Assembly (NCBI GenBank): GCA_002363575.1
Contig: DEWI01000155.1
Coordinates: forward strand, 1 to 64,000
Length of the DNA: 64,000 nt
Direction: 5' to 3'
From: Verrucomicrobia bacterium UBA3214
GTDB lineage: Bacteria; Verrucomicrobiota; Kiritimatiellia; RFP12; UBA1067
A program made the position numbers and the translations under genes. The notes under the pieces were generated by a model that saw only the letters and a list, made by a program, of their open reading frames with translations, was not told the origin of the DNA and did not search any database. Positions 9,205 to 17,676 of this stretch are shown piece by piece (positions within the stretch are counted from its first letter, which is position 1; each line of letters begins with the position of its first letter).

Positions 9205-10017
9205 ATGAAAACACTAAAGAAATCCTTCTTGGCAATGTCGATCTTCGCGGGCGCGGCGCTCGCGCCCATGGCGGCGTTCACCGTCCTCGGGCAGGAGCTT
9301 GAAGGCGCCGACGGCAAGCCCGTGGATGCCAACGCGACGGCCGAGAAGTCCGGCGGCGGCGGCTTCCTCAAGGTCATCTACAACCCTGACGATCCGGATA
9401 TCCTCGGCACCGTCCTCTGGCTTGTCATCTTCGGCGACTTCGCGCTTTCCATCTACTTCGCCATCGACAACTACATCCTCATCAGCCCCGAGAAGCTCAT
9501 GCCCAAGCGCCTCATCGAAAAGATCCAGGTCGCCATGGGCCAGGGCGACATCGTAGCCGCGATGGAAGCTTGCAAGGACACGCCCTCGGCAATGTCCAAC
9601 ATCCTCCTCGCCGCCTTCCAGCATGTCGAAGAGGGCTTCGATGTGATCCAGGAAGCCGTCACCGCCGCTTCCGATCTCGAGCAGGAGCAGATTCAGCAGC
9701 GCCTCAACTGGATTTCCGTCTGCGGCAACCTCGGCCCGTCTCTCGGCCTTCTCGGTACGGTCGAAGGTATGATCTTGACGTTCGCGAAACTCGCTTCCGG
9801 CGGCGCGGGCGATGCCGCCGCGCTCGCCAGCTCCATCGGACAGGCGCTGTACACGACGGCCGGCGGTCTCGTCATCTCCATTCCAGCAATCACGATGTTC
9901 TACTCGCTGCGCAACAAGGCCAACCGCCTAATCCTGCGCATGACCGCCACGACCATGGAGTTCCTCAACGGCCTCAGAAACGTCGAAGTCGCCGAGGAAG
10001 AGCCCGTGGAGGCCTGA
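9205..10017 (+). CDS. exbB: ExbB/TolQ/MotA-family proton channel, canonical residues intact
   Basis: Inner-membrane stator subunit of 270 residues. A signal-like segment (residues 1-30) and a short periplasmic stretch precede three transmembrane helices, the long-N-terminus form of ExbB. The proton-path threonines are present: GLLGTVEGM in the second core helix (Thr185, matching E. coli ExbB Thr148) and ALYTTAGGL in the third (Thr218, matching Thr181). AAAGGA precedes the ATG. Two hairpins follow the stop, before the first exbD. It should power the TonB-like protein at 11056 with the two ExbDs. Confidence 0.92.
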   Translation: MKTLKKSFLAMSIFAGAALAPMAAFTVLGQELEGADGKPVDANATAEKSGGGGFLKVIYNPDDPDILGTVLWLVIFGDFALSIYFAIDNYILISPEKLMPKRLIEKIQVAMGQGDIVAAMEACKDTPSAMSNILLAAFQHVEEGFDVIQEAVTAASDLEQEQIQQRLNWISVCGNLGPSLGLLGTVEGMILTFAKLASGGAGDAAALASSIGQALYTTAGGLVISIPAITMFYSLRNKANRLILRMTATTMEFLNGLRNVEVAEEEPVEA

Positions 10018-10069
10018 GTTTCAGGCTCTCTTCACCCCGGTCTAGATTTCCCGCGCTGCTCTCGGCGAA

Positions 10070-10100
10070 GCCGCCGCAACGGCGGCCCGCCAGAGGCGGG
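10070..10100 (+). promoter_or_regulatory. Two adjacent intercistronic hairpins between exbB and exbD
   Basis: Two abutting GC-only stems: 10070-10076 with 10080-10086 (7 bp, CAA loop) and 10086-10091 with 10095-10100 (6 bp, AGA loop). They share one base at the junction. No T-run follows, and AAGGAG for exbD lies just downstream, so they are unlikely to terminate. They could stabilise the 3' end of exbB mRNA. Confidence 0.55.
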
Positions 10101-10123
10101 GCAGATAAAGGAGTGAACGGAAA

Positions 10124-10576
10124 ATGGCAAGGAAGGCACAGGAGAATCCGGCTCTCGACATGACGCCGATGATCGACGTCGTCTTCGAGCTAATCATCTT
10201 CTTCGTCGTCACTCTCACCGAAGCGCAGAAGAAAGACGAGACGATCGAACTCGAGGACGGCCGCCACGGCGAGGCGATAACTCCGGAGACGCTGCCGCCT
10301 ACGCACATGCAGATCGACGTGAACGCGAAGGGCCGCATTTCGATGGGCAACCACACGCTCACGCCGGATGAAGTGCAGAGGCGCGTCGCCGAGAAATACA
10401 GGAAAATCGGGGAGTTCCCGGTCCTGATCAGGGCGGACTTCGCGACTCCCCACAGGGACATCGCGAAGGTCATGAACGCCTGCACGGCCGCAGGCATCTG
10501 GAAACTTTCGTTCATGGCAGTTGGCGAAGACAAGACGAACGAGCGCAACCGCCTCAAACGCGTAAGGGGGATGTGA
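10124..10576 (+). CDS. exbD: ExbD/TolR-family protein 1
   Basis: Single-pass stator subunit of 150 residues: short cytoplasmic start, one helix and a periplasmic domain. The helix begins TPMIDVVFELIIFF, with the proton-carrying Asp at residue 18 (equivalent to E. coli ExbD Asp25). The periplasmic part ends with the usual PVLIRAD...VMNACTAAGI pattern. Its stop is one base before the start of the second exbD. The first 30 residues are nearly identical to those of that neighbour, while the periplasmic domains differ. Confidence 0.93.
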   Translation: MARKAQENPALDMTPMIDVVFELIIFFVVTLTEAQKKDETIELEDGRHGEAITPETLPPTHMQIDVNAKGRISMGNHTLTPDEVQRRVAEKYRKIGEFPVLIRADFATPHRDIAKVMNACTAAGIWKLSFMAVGEDKTNERNRLKRVRGM

Positions 10577-10577
10577 G

Positions 10578-11030
10578 ATGGCGAAAAAACCTCAGGAAAA
10601 CCCCGCTCTCGACATGACGCCGATGATTGACGTCGTCTTCGAGCTGATCATCTTTTTCGTCGTCACGATCAAGCAGGAGGATTTGTTCTCCCGCCTTAAC
10701 GTAAACAGACCCGCGCCGGCGACTTCGAGCGCGCCGAGCGACAGCGATTCCGACGACATCACCGTGACGATCGAGATCGGCGCGCGATGGGATCGCAACC
10801 CCAACGGCGTGATCGTGTACAACAAGAAGCCCCTCGGCGGCGGCGGTCCCGGCTCCGCCGCGGCCGCGCGCAAGGAGTTGGACCAGAACCTTCGCGATAT
10901 AGCCAGAACCTCGAAAAAGACGCCGATCATCGTCAAGTGCGCCGAAGACAGCCCGCACAAGGCGCTTGTCGACGTCCTCGACATCTGCTACAAGAACGAG
11001 CTGTTCAGCGTGAGCGTGTTCACGCTCTAG
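10578..11030 (+). CDS. exbD: ExbD/TolR-family protein 2
   Basis: Second 150-residue ExbD with the same TPMIDVVFELIIFF helix and Asp18. Unlike its neighbour it has a Ser/Asp-rich linker (about residues 48-60) and a Gly-rich loop before the final TPIIVKCAEDSPH...LDICYKNEL segment. The pair could form a heterodimer inside the ExbB pentamer; that is inference. The TonB-like gene starts 25 bases downstream. Confidence 0.92.
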   Translation: MAKKPQENPALDMTPMIDVVFELIIFFVVTIKQEDLFSRLNVNRPAPATSSAPSDSDSDDITVTIEIGARWDRNPNGVIVYNKKPLGGGGPGSAAAARKELDQNLRDIARTSKKTPIIVKCAEDSPHKALVDVLDICYKNELFSVSVFTL

Positions 11031-11055
11031 CGGCGCGAGAAAGGATGTTTAGGAA

Positions 11056-12750
11056 ATGAGTGAAGAGATCGAAGAAATAGAAGGCGAAGGCATCGACCTC
11101 GAAGAACTGGCCAAGCGCTACGAGACGAGGGGCTTCTTCTCGCGCATGTGCTCGATGTTCGCCGGACTCGGCAAGCCGAAGTCTTCGCGCGAATACAAGC
11201 TTGCGAGAATCGAGATGCAGCGTCTCATGGCGCCGCTGATCGCCATCGTCTCCGTCTTCATGCTCGTCGGCTCCTTGATCGTGTTCACCATGGTGAGCGA
11301 GAACAAGGCGAAGACGCTGGAGATCACTGTCGCGAAAGTCGAGCAGGACGAAGTCGTTCCCGAGGAAATGCCGGATGAAGAGCCACCGGACGATCCTCCG
11401 GAGCCGCCGCCGATGGAAGACGTCGAAATCATGGTCGATACGCCTACGCCGGGACCTGTTTCGCCGATGTCGCCCGTGGCGCCGCCGACTACGCAGCAGG
11501 TCTCCGTAAAGCCCGCCGCGCAGGATACGGTTGCGATAATCAACTCGCCTGTCAAGATGAAGTCGATGGTAGGTTCGCGCACGCCTGGTTCGATAGGCAT
11601 GATGACGCGCGGCGGCGCCGGCTACGGCGACGAGCACACCGAAGCGACGGTTTTGAAGGTCTTGTGGTGGCTGAAGGGCAAGCAGGAGCCGGATGGCAGC
11701 TGGGGCGGCGGTTCGTCGCGCCTTGCCAACACGTCTCTCGCGGTCCTCACATATCTCGCCCACGGCGAATACCCTGGCGCGCCTTCTCCCTACAGGAAGG
11801 ATTTCGGCGTTGTCGTCGAAAAGGCGTTGAACTGGATCATCGCGCAGCTGTACACCGGCAAAGACGGCAAAGTGCACATGAGAGGTTCGGATGAACACGA
11901 ATACGCCTTCTTGATCGCTACATACGCGCTCAATGAAGCGTACGGCATGACGAAGAATCCGAATTGCAAGACCGTCGCCATTCAGACGATGGAGCGCATC
12001 ATCCAAGGACAGTCCGCCACGGGCGGATGGGATTACAATATAAATCCTGATTCCACGCGCGACGACCTTTCATTCGCCGGCTGGGCCCTCCAGGCGCTGA
12101 AGGCGGGCAAGATGGCCGGTCTTCATCCCAAGGGGCTGGACGAGTGCATCGCCAAGGCGATCAAGTGCCTTCAGACCCGCAGTTTCTACAAGGACCACTT
12201 CACCTACTGCGCCGCGTCGCGCTACCACCCCGGCCTGACCGGCACTGGCTGCCTTGCGATGCAGCTGCTTGGCTACGGCGACAAGCCGGAAGTCAAGACC
12301 GCGCTCAACTACATGCGCGAATGGAAGCCGTCGTTCAAGTCCGAAGAGATGGGCGTCAATCCGAAGGACTGCTCGTCGCCGCAGTACTACAGCTACTACG
12401 TGACGCAGTGCAAGTTCCAGGCGGGAATGCGCAAAAACGCCGCGAAGGCCGATCAAGTCGCATGGGAGAAGTGGAACGCCGAGATGAAGCGCCTCTACAT
12501 CCCCGCGATAAAGAACGTCCCGGCGAAGGTGAAGGATCATACAGGCAAGGAGCACAACCAGGGCTACTTCGAAAACTCCGACAAGTGGTCTTCGCGTCCG
12601 GTCATGGATACATGCCTCGTCGCGCTTCAGCTGATGGTCTATTACCGCTATCTGCCGACTACGCAGGCGAAGGCCGGCGAAGTCGCGGATGTCGAAGCGG
12701 GCGCCGCCGCCACGGAATCGAACGATGTCGATGTCACCGTCGATATTTAA
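11056..12750 (+). CDS. TonB-like membrane anchor fused to a prenyltransferase/squalene-oxidase-repeat toroid
   Basis: Protein of 564 residues. Residues 1-57 are charged and cytoplasmic, 58-80 form one membrane helix, and 98-145 are an acidic, proline-rich linker like the TonB spacer. Instead of a TonB C-terminal domain, residues about 194-535 form alpha/alpha-toroid repeats of the prenyltransferase/squalene-oxidase type: a QEPDGSWGG motif at 210-218, later GQSATGGWDYN and repeated helix pairs. It follows exbB-exbD-exbD, so it takes the place of TonB. The terpene-cyclase DxDD motif is not seen, so binding rather than cyclisation is likely. I recall similar proteins beside TolQR genes in PVC genomes; their function is not established to my knowledge. 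Confidence 0.83.
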   Translation: MSEEIEEIEGEGIDLEELAKRYETRGFFSRMCSMFAGLGKPKSSREYKLARIEMQRLMAPLIAIVSVFMLVGSLIVFTMVSENKAKTLEITVAKVEQDEVVPEEMPDEEPPDDPPEPPPMEDVEIMVDTPTPGPVSPMSPVAPPTTQQVSVKPAAQDTVAIINSPVKMKSMVGSRTPGSIGMMTRGGAGYGDEHTEATVLKVLWWLKGKQEPDGSWGGGSSRLANTSLAVLTYLAHGEYPGAPSPYRKDFGVVVEKALNWIIAQLYTGKDGKVHMRGSDEHEYAFLIATYALNEAYGMTKNPNCKTVAIQTMERIIQGQSATGGWDYNINPDSTRDDLSFAGWALQALKAGKMAGLHPKGLDECIAKAIKCLQTRSFYKDHFTYCAASRYHPGLTGTGCLAMQLLGYGDKPEVKTALNYMREWKPSFKSEEMGVNPKDCSSPQYYSYYVTQCKFQAGMRKNAAKADQVAWEKWNAEMKRLYIPAIKNVPAKVKDHTGKEHNQGYFENSDKWSSRPVMDTCLVALQLMVYYRYLPTTQAKAGEVADVEAGAAATESNDVDVTVDI

Positions 12751-12792
12751 AAGCGGCATGTCGCATCGCGCCTGCGAGGCGTGAGGATGTTC

Positions 12793-12828
12793 GCGCGCAC
12801 GCGCGGCCCGGAAGGGCCGCCGGCGCGC
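12793..12828 (+). terminator. GC-rich hairpin after the ExbBD operon, no T-tract
   Basis: Perfect inner stem CGGCCC/GGGCCG (12804-12809 with 12814-12819) on a GGAA tetraloop, with flanking GCGCGC blocks that can extend it imperfectly. It lies 40-80 bases after the toroid gene stop. The missing T-run makes termination uncertain. Nothing else was recognised between 12751 and 12925. Confidence 0.35.
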
Positions 12829-12925
12829 GTCCTCCTTGGGCGCTCCCTCTCCGGTGCAACTGCGGCTTTGCCCTACAGCCTGCCTCATCCGTAGTTTTTG
12901 ATTCTATCGCCACGAGACTAGAAGC

Positions 12926-14146
12926 GTGTTCGTATCGTTCCTGGCCATGAAGTATCTGAAGCCGAAGCGCTCCGTCGCTTCGGTTATCACTGTCGTCTCC
13001 GTGCTTGGCGTGATGCTCGGCATAGCCGCCGTCATTATCGTGCGCAGCGTGATGACGGGCTTTGGCGATATTTGGGAGCGCAAGATACTCGATTTCAAGC
13101 CGCACATCCTCGTGTCGCCGCGGCAGGGTCATGTGATAACGCAAGAAGATGCGCTCGCGGAGAAGATTCGCGCGCTTCCGGGCGTCACGTGCGTCACGCC
13201 GGCGATAGCCACCCGCGTTTTGCTGGAATACCGCGGCCAGGTGCTTGCGCCGGTCATGATAGGCCTTGACCACGATGCGTTTCCCGGCTCGCTGAATCCC
13301 GGCAAGCCGTTCGCCGGTTCCTTCGATCTCGAAGGCGATACGATCATCGTCGGGCGGCATGTGGCGCGCAATCTCGGCATTCGCGTCGGCGATGAAGTGA
13401 CTGTCTATTCGCCGAAGACGCTGGCTTCGCGCGACGAGGTCTATCTTCCTATAAAGTGGCGCGTCGGCGGCGTATTCTCTTTCAACCAGCACGAGTACGA
13501 TTCCGGCTATGTCGTAGCCTCTCTTCCCAACGTGCGCGATCTTCTGGGCATGGAGCGCGGAGTCTTCGCAATCCACGTGAAGACGGCTTTCCCCACGGAC
13601 GAAAAGCGTTTCGAGGAGCTTTTCGAAAAGTGCGCGGCGATTCGCCCCGATGTCGTAGCGGAGTCTTGGAAGATGGTGGATCGCGAGCTTTTCAACGCCC
13701 TCGCCGTCGAGAAGAACATGACGGCCGTGCTGCTGCTGTTGATTTCGCTCGTCGCGCTTTTCTGCGTGATGAACACGCTTCTCGTCCTCGCCGTGCAGAA
13801 GACTCCGGAGATCGGGCTTTTGAAGGCGCTGGGATTTTCGCGCGCGCAGATCGCCGGGGTTTTCATGTTCCACGGGCTTGTGCAATGCACGATCGGCATT
13901 CTGCTGGGACTTGCGGCGAGTTGGGCGGTCCTTTCCAATCTCCAGAATATCGTAGAGTTCCTTGCGCGCTTCGGCTTGAGCGTCTTCCCGGAATCGATCT
14001 ACGGGCTTCCCGAGATTCCGCACAGGCTCGTCGCGATGGATGTCGTATGGGCCGTCGTCTTCGTGTATTTCTTCGGCGTGCTGGCTTCATTGCTGCCTGC
14101 GCTCGCCGCCGCCGCGAAAGACCCCGTAAAGGCTTTGAACGAATGA
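12926..14146 (+). CDS. lolC: LolC/LolE-family lipoprotein-export permease
   Basis: Inner-membrane permease of 406 residues: one N-terminal helix (about 19-41), a large periplasmic domain and three C-terminal helices of the FtsX type. The coupling segment KTPEIGLLKALGFS is the typical LolC/E contact with the ATPase. With LolD it would extract outer-membrane lipoproteins from the inner membrane. The start is a GTG at 12926, chosen because FVSFLAMKYLKPKR matches the family N-terminus better than the later ATG at 12947. Only one permease gene is present beside lolD. Confidence 0.87.
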   Translation: MFVSFLAMKYLKPKRSVASVITVVSVLGVMLGIAAVIIVRSVMTGFGDIWERKILDFKPHILVSPRQGHVITQEDALAEKIRALPGVTCVTPAIATRVLLEYRGQVLAPVMIGLDHDAFPGSLNPGKPFAGSFDLEGDTIIVGRHVARNLGIRVGDEVTVYSPKTLASRDEVYLPIKWRVGGVFSFNQHEYDSGYVVASLPNVRDLLGMERGVFAIHVKTAFPTDEKRFEELFEKCAAIRPDVVAESWKMVDRELFNALAVEKNMTAVLLLLISLVALFCVMNTLLVLAVQKTPEIGLLKALGFSRAQIAGVFMFHGLVQCTIGILLGLAASWAVLSNLQNIVEFLARFGLSVFPESIYGLPEIPHRLVAMDVVWAVVFVYFFGVLASLLPALAAAAKDPVKALNE

Positions 14147-14784
14147 GCATACTCGTCGCAGAGAACATAAGGAAGTCTTTCCGCATTCCCGGCCAGCCGC
14201 CTCTCGAGGTCTTGCGCGGCGTGGATTTCTCGCTTTCTCCGAGCGAGAAGATCGCCATCGTCGGCAGGAGCGGCGCGGGGAAATCGACGCTTCTCCACAT
14301 CCTCGGCGGTTTGCTCGAGCCAACGTCGGGAAGGGTGCGCAGGCCGGACAATTTCGGTTTCGTTTTCCAGAGCTACCATTTGATGGACGAGCTGACCGTC
14401 CTCGAAAACGTCATGCTGCCTTGCATGTCCGCGAGATTCCTCAAGGCCGGAAACGGCGCGGCGCGCATGCGAGCGGCGCGCGAACGCGCTCTTGAGCTTC
14501 TGGAGAAGACTGGCCTCGCCGCGCGCATGCGCCATTTGCCGCGCGAGCTTTCCGGAGGCGAGCGCCAGCGCGTCGCCGTCGCGCGTTCGCTCGTCACGAA
14601 TCCCGCGCTCGTGCTGGCCGACGAGCCGACGGGGAATCTCGATGCGCTGACCGGCAAGGATGTGCTGGAGATGCTTTCCGGGCTTTCGCATGGCGAGACG
14701 GCGCTCGTCCTCGTCACGCATTCCCCGGATGCGGCGGCGATTTGCGACCGCACGCTCACGCTTTCCGGCGGCGTGCTAAACTGA
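14143..14784 (+). CDS. lolD: LolD-family ABC transporter ATP-binding protein
   Basis: Cytoplasmic ATPase of 213 residues that pairs with the LolC/E permease. Walker A GRSGAGKST (41-49), Q-loop FVFQSYH, signature LSGGERQRVA (136-145), Walker B LVLADEPTGNLD and the switch VTHS are all intact. The ATG overlaps the lolC stop (ATGA), indicating coupled translation. Confidence 0.93.
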   Translation: MSILVAENIRKSFRIPGQPPLEVLRGVDFSLSPSEKIAIVGRSGAGKSTLLHILGGLLEPTSGRVRRPDNFGFVFQSYHLMDELTVLENVMLPCMSARFLKAGNGAARMRAARERALELLEKTGLAARMRHLPRELSGGERQRVAVARSLVTNPALVLADEPTGNLDALTGKDVLEMLSGLSHGETALVLVTHSPDAAAICDRTLTLSGGVLN

Positions 14785-14854
14785 AAAAGATTTTCGTTTT
14801 TCCGCGCCGGTCCATTCGGCAAGTCAATATAAACAATAGGATTGGAGACAAAAG

Positions 14855-15592
14855 ATGAATCCTCTTTCTTCCCGCAGAAGTTGGCTGGTCGCGCCGGTCA
14901 TGTTCTTTGCGATGTCGGCGATTTTGCTGGCGGTATGGGCGGCCGTCCCGCCCGCGCGCGCGATTTTGCTTTTCGACAACCACGGCGCTTCGCCTGTAGA
15001 GCTGATGACGCTGCCGCTGTTCGCGTTGATTGTTCCGCTCGTCTGGCTTTGCCCGCCGTTCGGCGGCACCGTCCGCCGCCAGGTGCTGTGGAATATCGAC
15101 GCTTCGCTGCTCGCGATCATGGCCATCATACGCGAGACCGATCTCCACAAGGCGGCGTTCGCGTGCATCTGGCCGGAGATCGAGGCTTCCTTCACCGGCA
15201 CGGTCTTCAAGATGAAGTTTTTGAAGGCGGAGGAAATACCGCTCGCGCCCAAAATCTTCGTCGCCGCGTTCTTCGCAGTCTTCTTCGCTGTCGTGCTGAT
15301 TACATTTCTGCGCTATGTGATTCCGCTTTTCAAGGGGATATTCAAGCTTCAGGGCGTCGCGTGGACGTGGGCGGTCTTCGGCGCTTCCAGCGTCATGGTG
15401 CTCATCGTCGATCGCCTGCCGGCGATTCTGCGCCACAATGGCTTTGCAACTCCCGCTCTCGACAAACACACCGGTTCGCTCGCCGCGCTTATGAAGGTTT
15501 TCGAGGAGGGCGGGGAAATGATGATGGCGCTATTCGCCCTGATGGCTCTCTTACAGGCATATATTGTACGCCGCGAAACGCGGGAAATCTAG
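14855..15592 (+). CDS. Five-span membrane protein of unknown function
   Basis: Protein of 245 residues with about five hydrophobic segments (9-31, 50-66, 130-155, 163-180, 218-236) and a charged loop after the second. No catalytic motif was seen and I do not recognise the family. TTGGAG precedes the ATG, and TATAAA at 14829-14834 could be a weak promoter. The kinase-like gene starts 4 bases after its stop, so the two are probably co-expressed. Confidence 0.7.
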   Translation: MNPLSSRRSWLVAPVMFFAMSAILLAVWAAVPPARAILLFDNHGASPVELMTLPLFALIVPLVWLCPPFGGTVRRQVLWNIDASLLAIMAIIRETDLHKAAFACIWPEIEASFTGTVFKMKFLKAEEIPLAPKIFVAAFFAVFFAVVLITFLRYVIPLFKGIFKLQGVAWTWAVFGASSVMVLIVDRLPAILRHNGFATPALDKHTGSLAALMKVFEEGGEMMMALFALMALLQAYIVRRETREI

Positions 15593-15596
15593 CAAG

Positions 15597-16436
15597 ATGC
15601 ATTCTTCTTTCGGTGCGGACGAAGTCCGCTGCGCCGCCGAAGACGCTTTCGGCGTTGAGTTCGCCGTTTTCAAGCCTCTAGGGGCGGGAAATTCTTCGCG
15701 CAATTTTCACGCCGTCACCGCCGGCGGCGACGAATATTTCATCAAGGTGGCGAATGCGGACAGGACGCGCCGCATTTCCGCCTACCTCGCGAAATTGTCG
15801 TCCCCGCTGATCCCCGGCTTGGCGTTCGGCGGCAAGCGCGGCCATATCGGCAGATATGAAATCACGGCATTCGCCTGGGTGCGCGGCGGCTACAATATCG
15901 CTCCGCACCATCTGACGAAGCTGCAGATCGCCGCCATTCTCGAAGGCTACGAAACGCTTTCCGAGGCGTTTTCCGCCGTCGATGCAGGGCTGCTGGAGAA
16001 GTGGAGCGGCGCGGATGCCGCGGCCGCCGCCGCCGGCCTTCCCCTCAGGCCGATACATGGCGATTTCCATTTCAGGAACTATTTCCTGCGCGGAGACAAG
16101 CTGATCGCATGCTGCGATTTCGAGTGCATGCGTCTTGGCATAGCCACCGAGGATCTCGCGCGGATATTCATCCATGCCATGGAGCGCACGCATTTCTGGC
16201 ATCTCCCGTACCAGATCGCGCTGCACCGCAATTTCGCCCGCATGGTCGCCATGAGCCGCTACCCGGAAAGCGCGTGGCGCGCCGCCGTGGATCAATATAT
16301 ATCCTATAAGAGCGAGCGGCGGCGCGCCAAGCGCGCCAACGATTTCTTCGCGCGCGTGGAAGGGTTGCTGCGCGCGCCCCTCTACGCGGCCTTCCGGCGC
16401 CGCTGCGCAAAGAAAACGCCGCCCGCCCAAGCGTGA
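15597..16436 (+). CDS. APH/choline-kinase-type phosphotransferase
   Basis: Cytoplasmic kinase-fold protein of 279 residues. The N-lobe shows a nucleotide loop (KPLGAGNSSRNFHAV) and FIKVAN for the ATP-binding Lys. The catalytic loop is HGDFHFRNYF, the HGDxHxxN motif, followed by CDFECM for the metal-binding Asp. These fit the aminoglycoside phosphotransferase superfamily, which also includes choline, homoserine and LPS-core kinases. The start at 15597, just after the previous stop, is preferred over an in-frame codon inside that gene. The acceptor is unknown; antibiotic resistance should not be assumed. Confidence 0.8.
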   Translation: MHSSFGADEVRCAAEDAFGVEFAVFKPLGAGNSSRNFHAVTAGGDEYFIKVANADRTRRISAYLAKLSSPLIPGLAFGGKRGHIGRYEITAFAWVRGGYNIAPHHLTKLQIAAILEGYETLSEAFSAVDAGLLEKWSGADAAAAAAGLPLRPIHGDFHFRNYFLRGDKLIACCDFECMRLGIATEDLARIFIHAMERTHFWHLPYQIALHRNFARMVAMSRYPESAWRAAVDQYISYKSERRRAKRANDFFARVEGLLRAPLYAAFRRRCAKKTPPAQA

Positions 16437-16470
16437 GCTTCGGCGGTAGCGCGCGGCGGCGCGGCGGCGC

Positions 16471-17574
16471 TCAAGAGTTTTTCTTGCGCCATTCCACCGG
16501 CGAGAGGCCGGTCTGGCGGCGAAAGACGTTCGTCAGGTGCGCCGGACTGCAAAAACCGCATACCATCGCGATTTGCTTTACCGGCATTTCGTGGAGCTTA
16601 AGAAGACGCTTTGCGCGTATCATTCTCTGGCGCAGGACTTCTTCGCCGACCGAGCGGTGCAGGACGTCGGCAAAGAGACGGTCGAGAGCGCGGCGCTTCA
16701 TGCCTATGTCCGCGGCGATTTCGCGCGCCCCGAAAGAGCGCGAAAGATTTTTGTGGATCGAGACGAGTGCCGCGCGTATTTGCGGATCGGAATTCGCCAG
16801 CGTGTTTGAGGATTCGCGCGCCACGATCTCGCCTGGCGCTATCCGCGTGGTCACTGGCGAGGCGGCGCGCCGCTCTCCCGCCGTCATATTCATCAGGCGC
16901 TCGAGAAGCGCCGCCCCTTCATAGGCGTTCTCGGCGAGATTCTGCTCGATGCTCGAAATCGGCGTCGCCTGGTTTTCGCAGAGAAACGGGTCGTTGCCCA
17001 CGCCGAGAATCGCGATTTCCCCGGGAACGTCGCGCCCGGCCTGGCGGCAGGCATTGACGAGGCGCGCGGCGTCTATGTCGCCGTATGTAAGGACGGCGAT
17101 GGGCTGCGGCGCCGTCTTCAGCGTCTCGTCGATGCCTAGCGCGCTCCACCGCGCCACTTTGGCGCCTTGCGGCAGCGCGCCCGTATAGCCTGCGAAACGC
17201 TGCTCGTGGACATGCGTCCAGTCGGACGAAAACCACGCGAATGAAGTAAAGCCGCGCTCTACGAAATGCCGGGCGGCGATTTGGCCGATCGTGATATTGT
17301 CGGAGGCGACTCGCCACATCGGGAGGTCGGCGCGCTCTTCCGTCAAATCCACGACGGGAGTGCCGCTGTCGATTATCCGCTGCGCGGTCGCGACGTCTTC
17401 CGGCGTGTCGCGCACGGTCATCAGTATGCCGTCGAACGATTCAGGACGCTCGAATTTCTCGAGTCTGTCGGCCGTCATCAGATTCCAGCGGTGCTCCTTC
17501 GCAAAGCGCGCAATGCCGTTCGTCCGGGGCAAACTCCACGGCGTAATCATCAAAAGCACATTTCGCGGTTTCAT
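16471..17574 (-). CDS. xylR: XylR-type transcriptional regulator (periplasmic-binding-like sensor + AraC HTH)
   Basis: Regulator of 367 residues. Residues about 5-250 form a LacI-type sugar-binding domain without the LacI helix-turn-helix, and about 265-365 form an AraC double helix-turn-helix (FGAREIAADIGMKRRALDRLF, then VKQIAMVCGFCSPAHLTNVFRRQTGLSP). This order is that of E. coli XylR. The extended -10 box at 17582-17590 lies seven bases before the ATG, predicting a near-leaderless mRNA. No xylose genes are adjacent, so the sugar is unknown. The 22-bp repeat array starts about 90 bases upstream. Confidence 0.87.
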   Translation of the reverse strand: MKPRNVLLMITPWSLPRTNGIARFAKEHRWNLMTADRLEKFERPESFDGILMTVRDTPEDVATAQRIIDSGTPVVDLTEERADLPMWRVASDNITIGQIAARHFVERGFTSFAWFSSDWTHVHEQRFAGYTGALPQGAKVARWSALGIDETLKTAPQPIAVLTYGDIDAARLVNACRQAGRDVPGEIAILGVGNDPFLCENQATPISSIEQNLAENAYEGAALLERLMNMTAGERRAASPVTTRIAPGEIVARESSNTLANSDPQIRAALVSIHKNLSRSFGAREIAADIGMKRRALDRLFADVLHRSVGEEVLRQRMIRAKRLLKLHEMPVKQIAMVCGFCSPAHLTNVFRRQTGLSPVEWRKKNS

Positions 17575-17581
17575 GACGTAT

Positions 17582-17590
17582 ATTATACCA
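17582..17590 (-). promoter_or_regulatory. Extended -10 promoter of xylR
   Basis: Minus-strand TGGTATAAT. The box ends seven bases before the xylR ATG. Confidence 0.72.
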
Positions 17591-17676
17591 CAATTTTCCG
17601 CTTTCCGTGTCCGCTGAAATCATCCTCTTCCAGTTTCCAGATTCTTCCGCGGCGCCGGAAATCCAGTTTCCGGGGT

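Noticed and set aside
11056-12750. Squalene-hopene or other terpene cyclase
   Set aside because: No DxDD catalytic motif seen, and the protein has a TonB-like anchor and sits after exbD.
15597-16436. Aminoglycoside resistance gene
   Set aside because: The fold is shared by many metabolic kinases and nothing indicates antibiotic binding; called only as a phosphotransferase.
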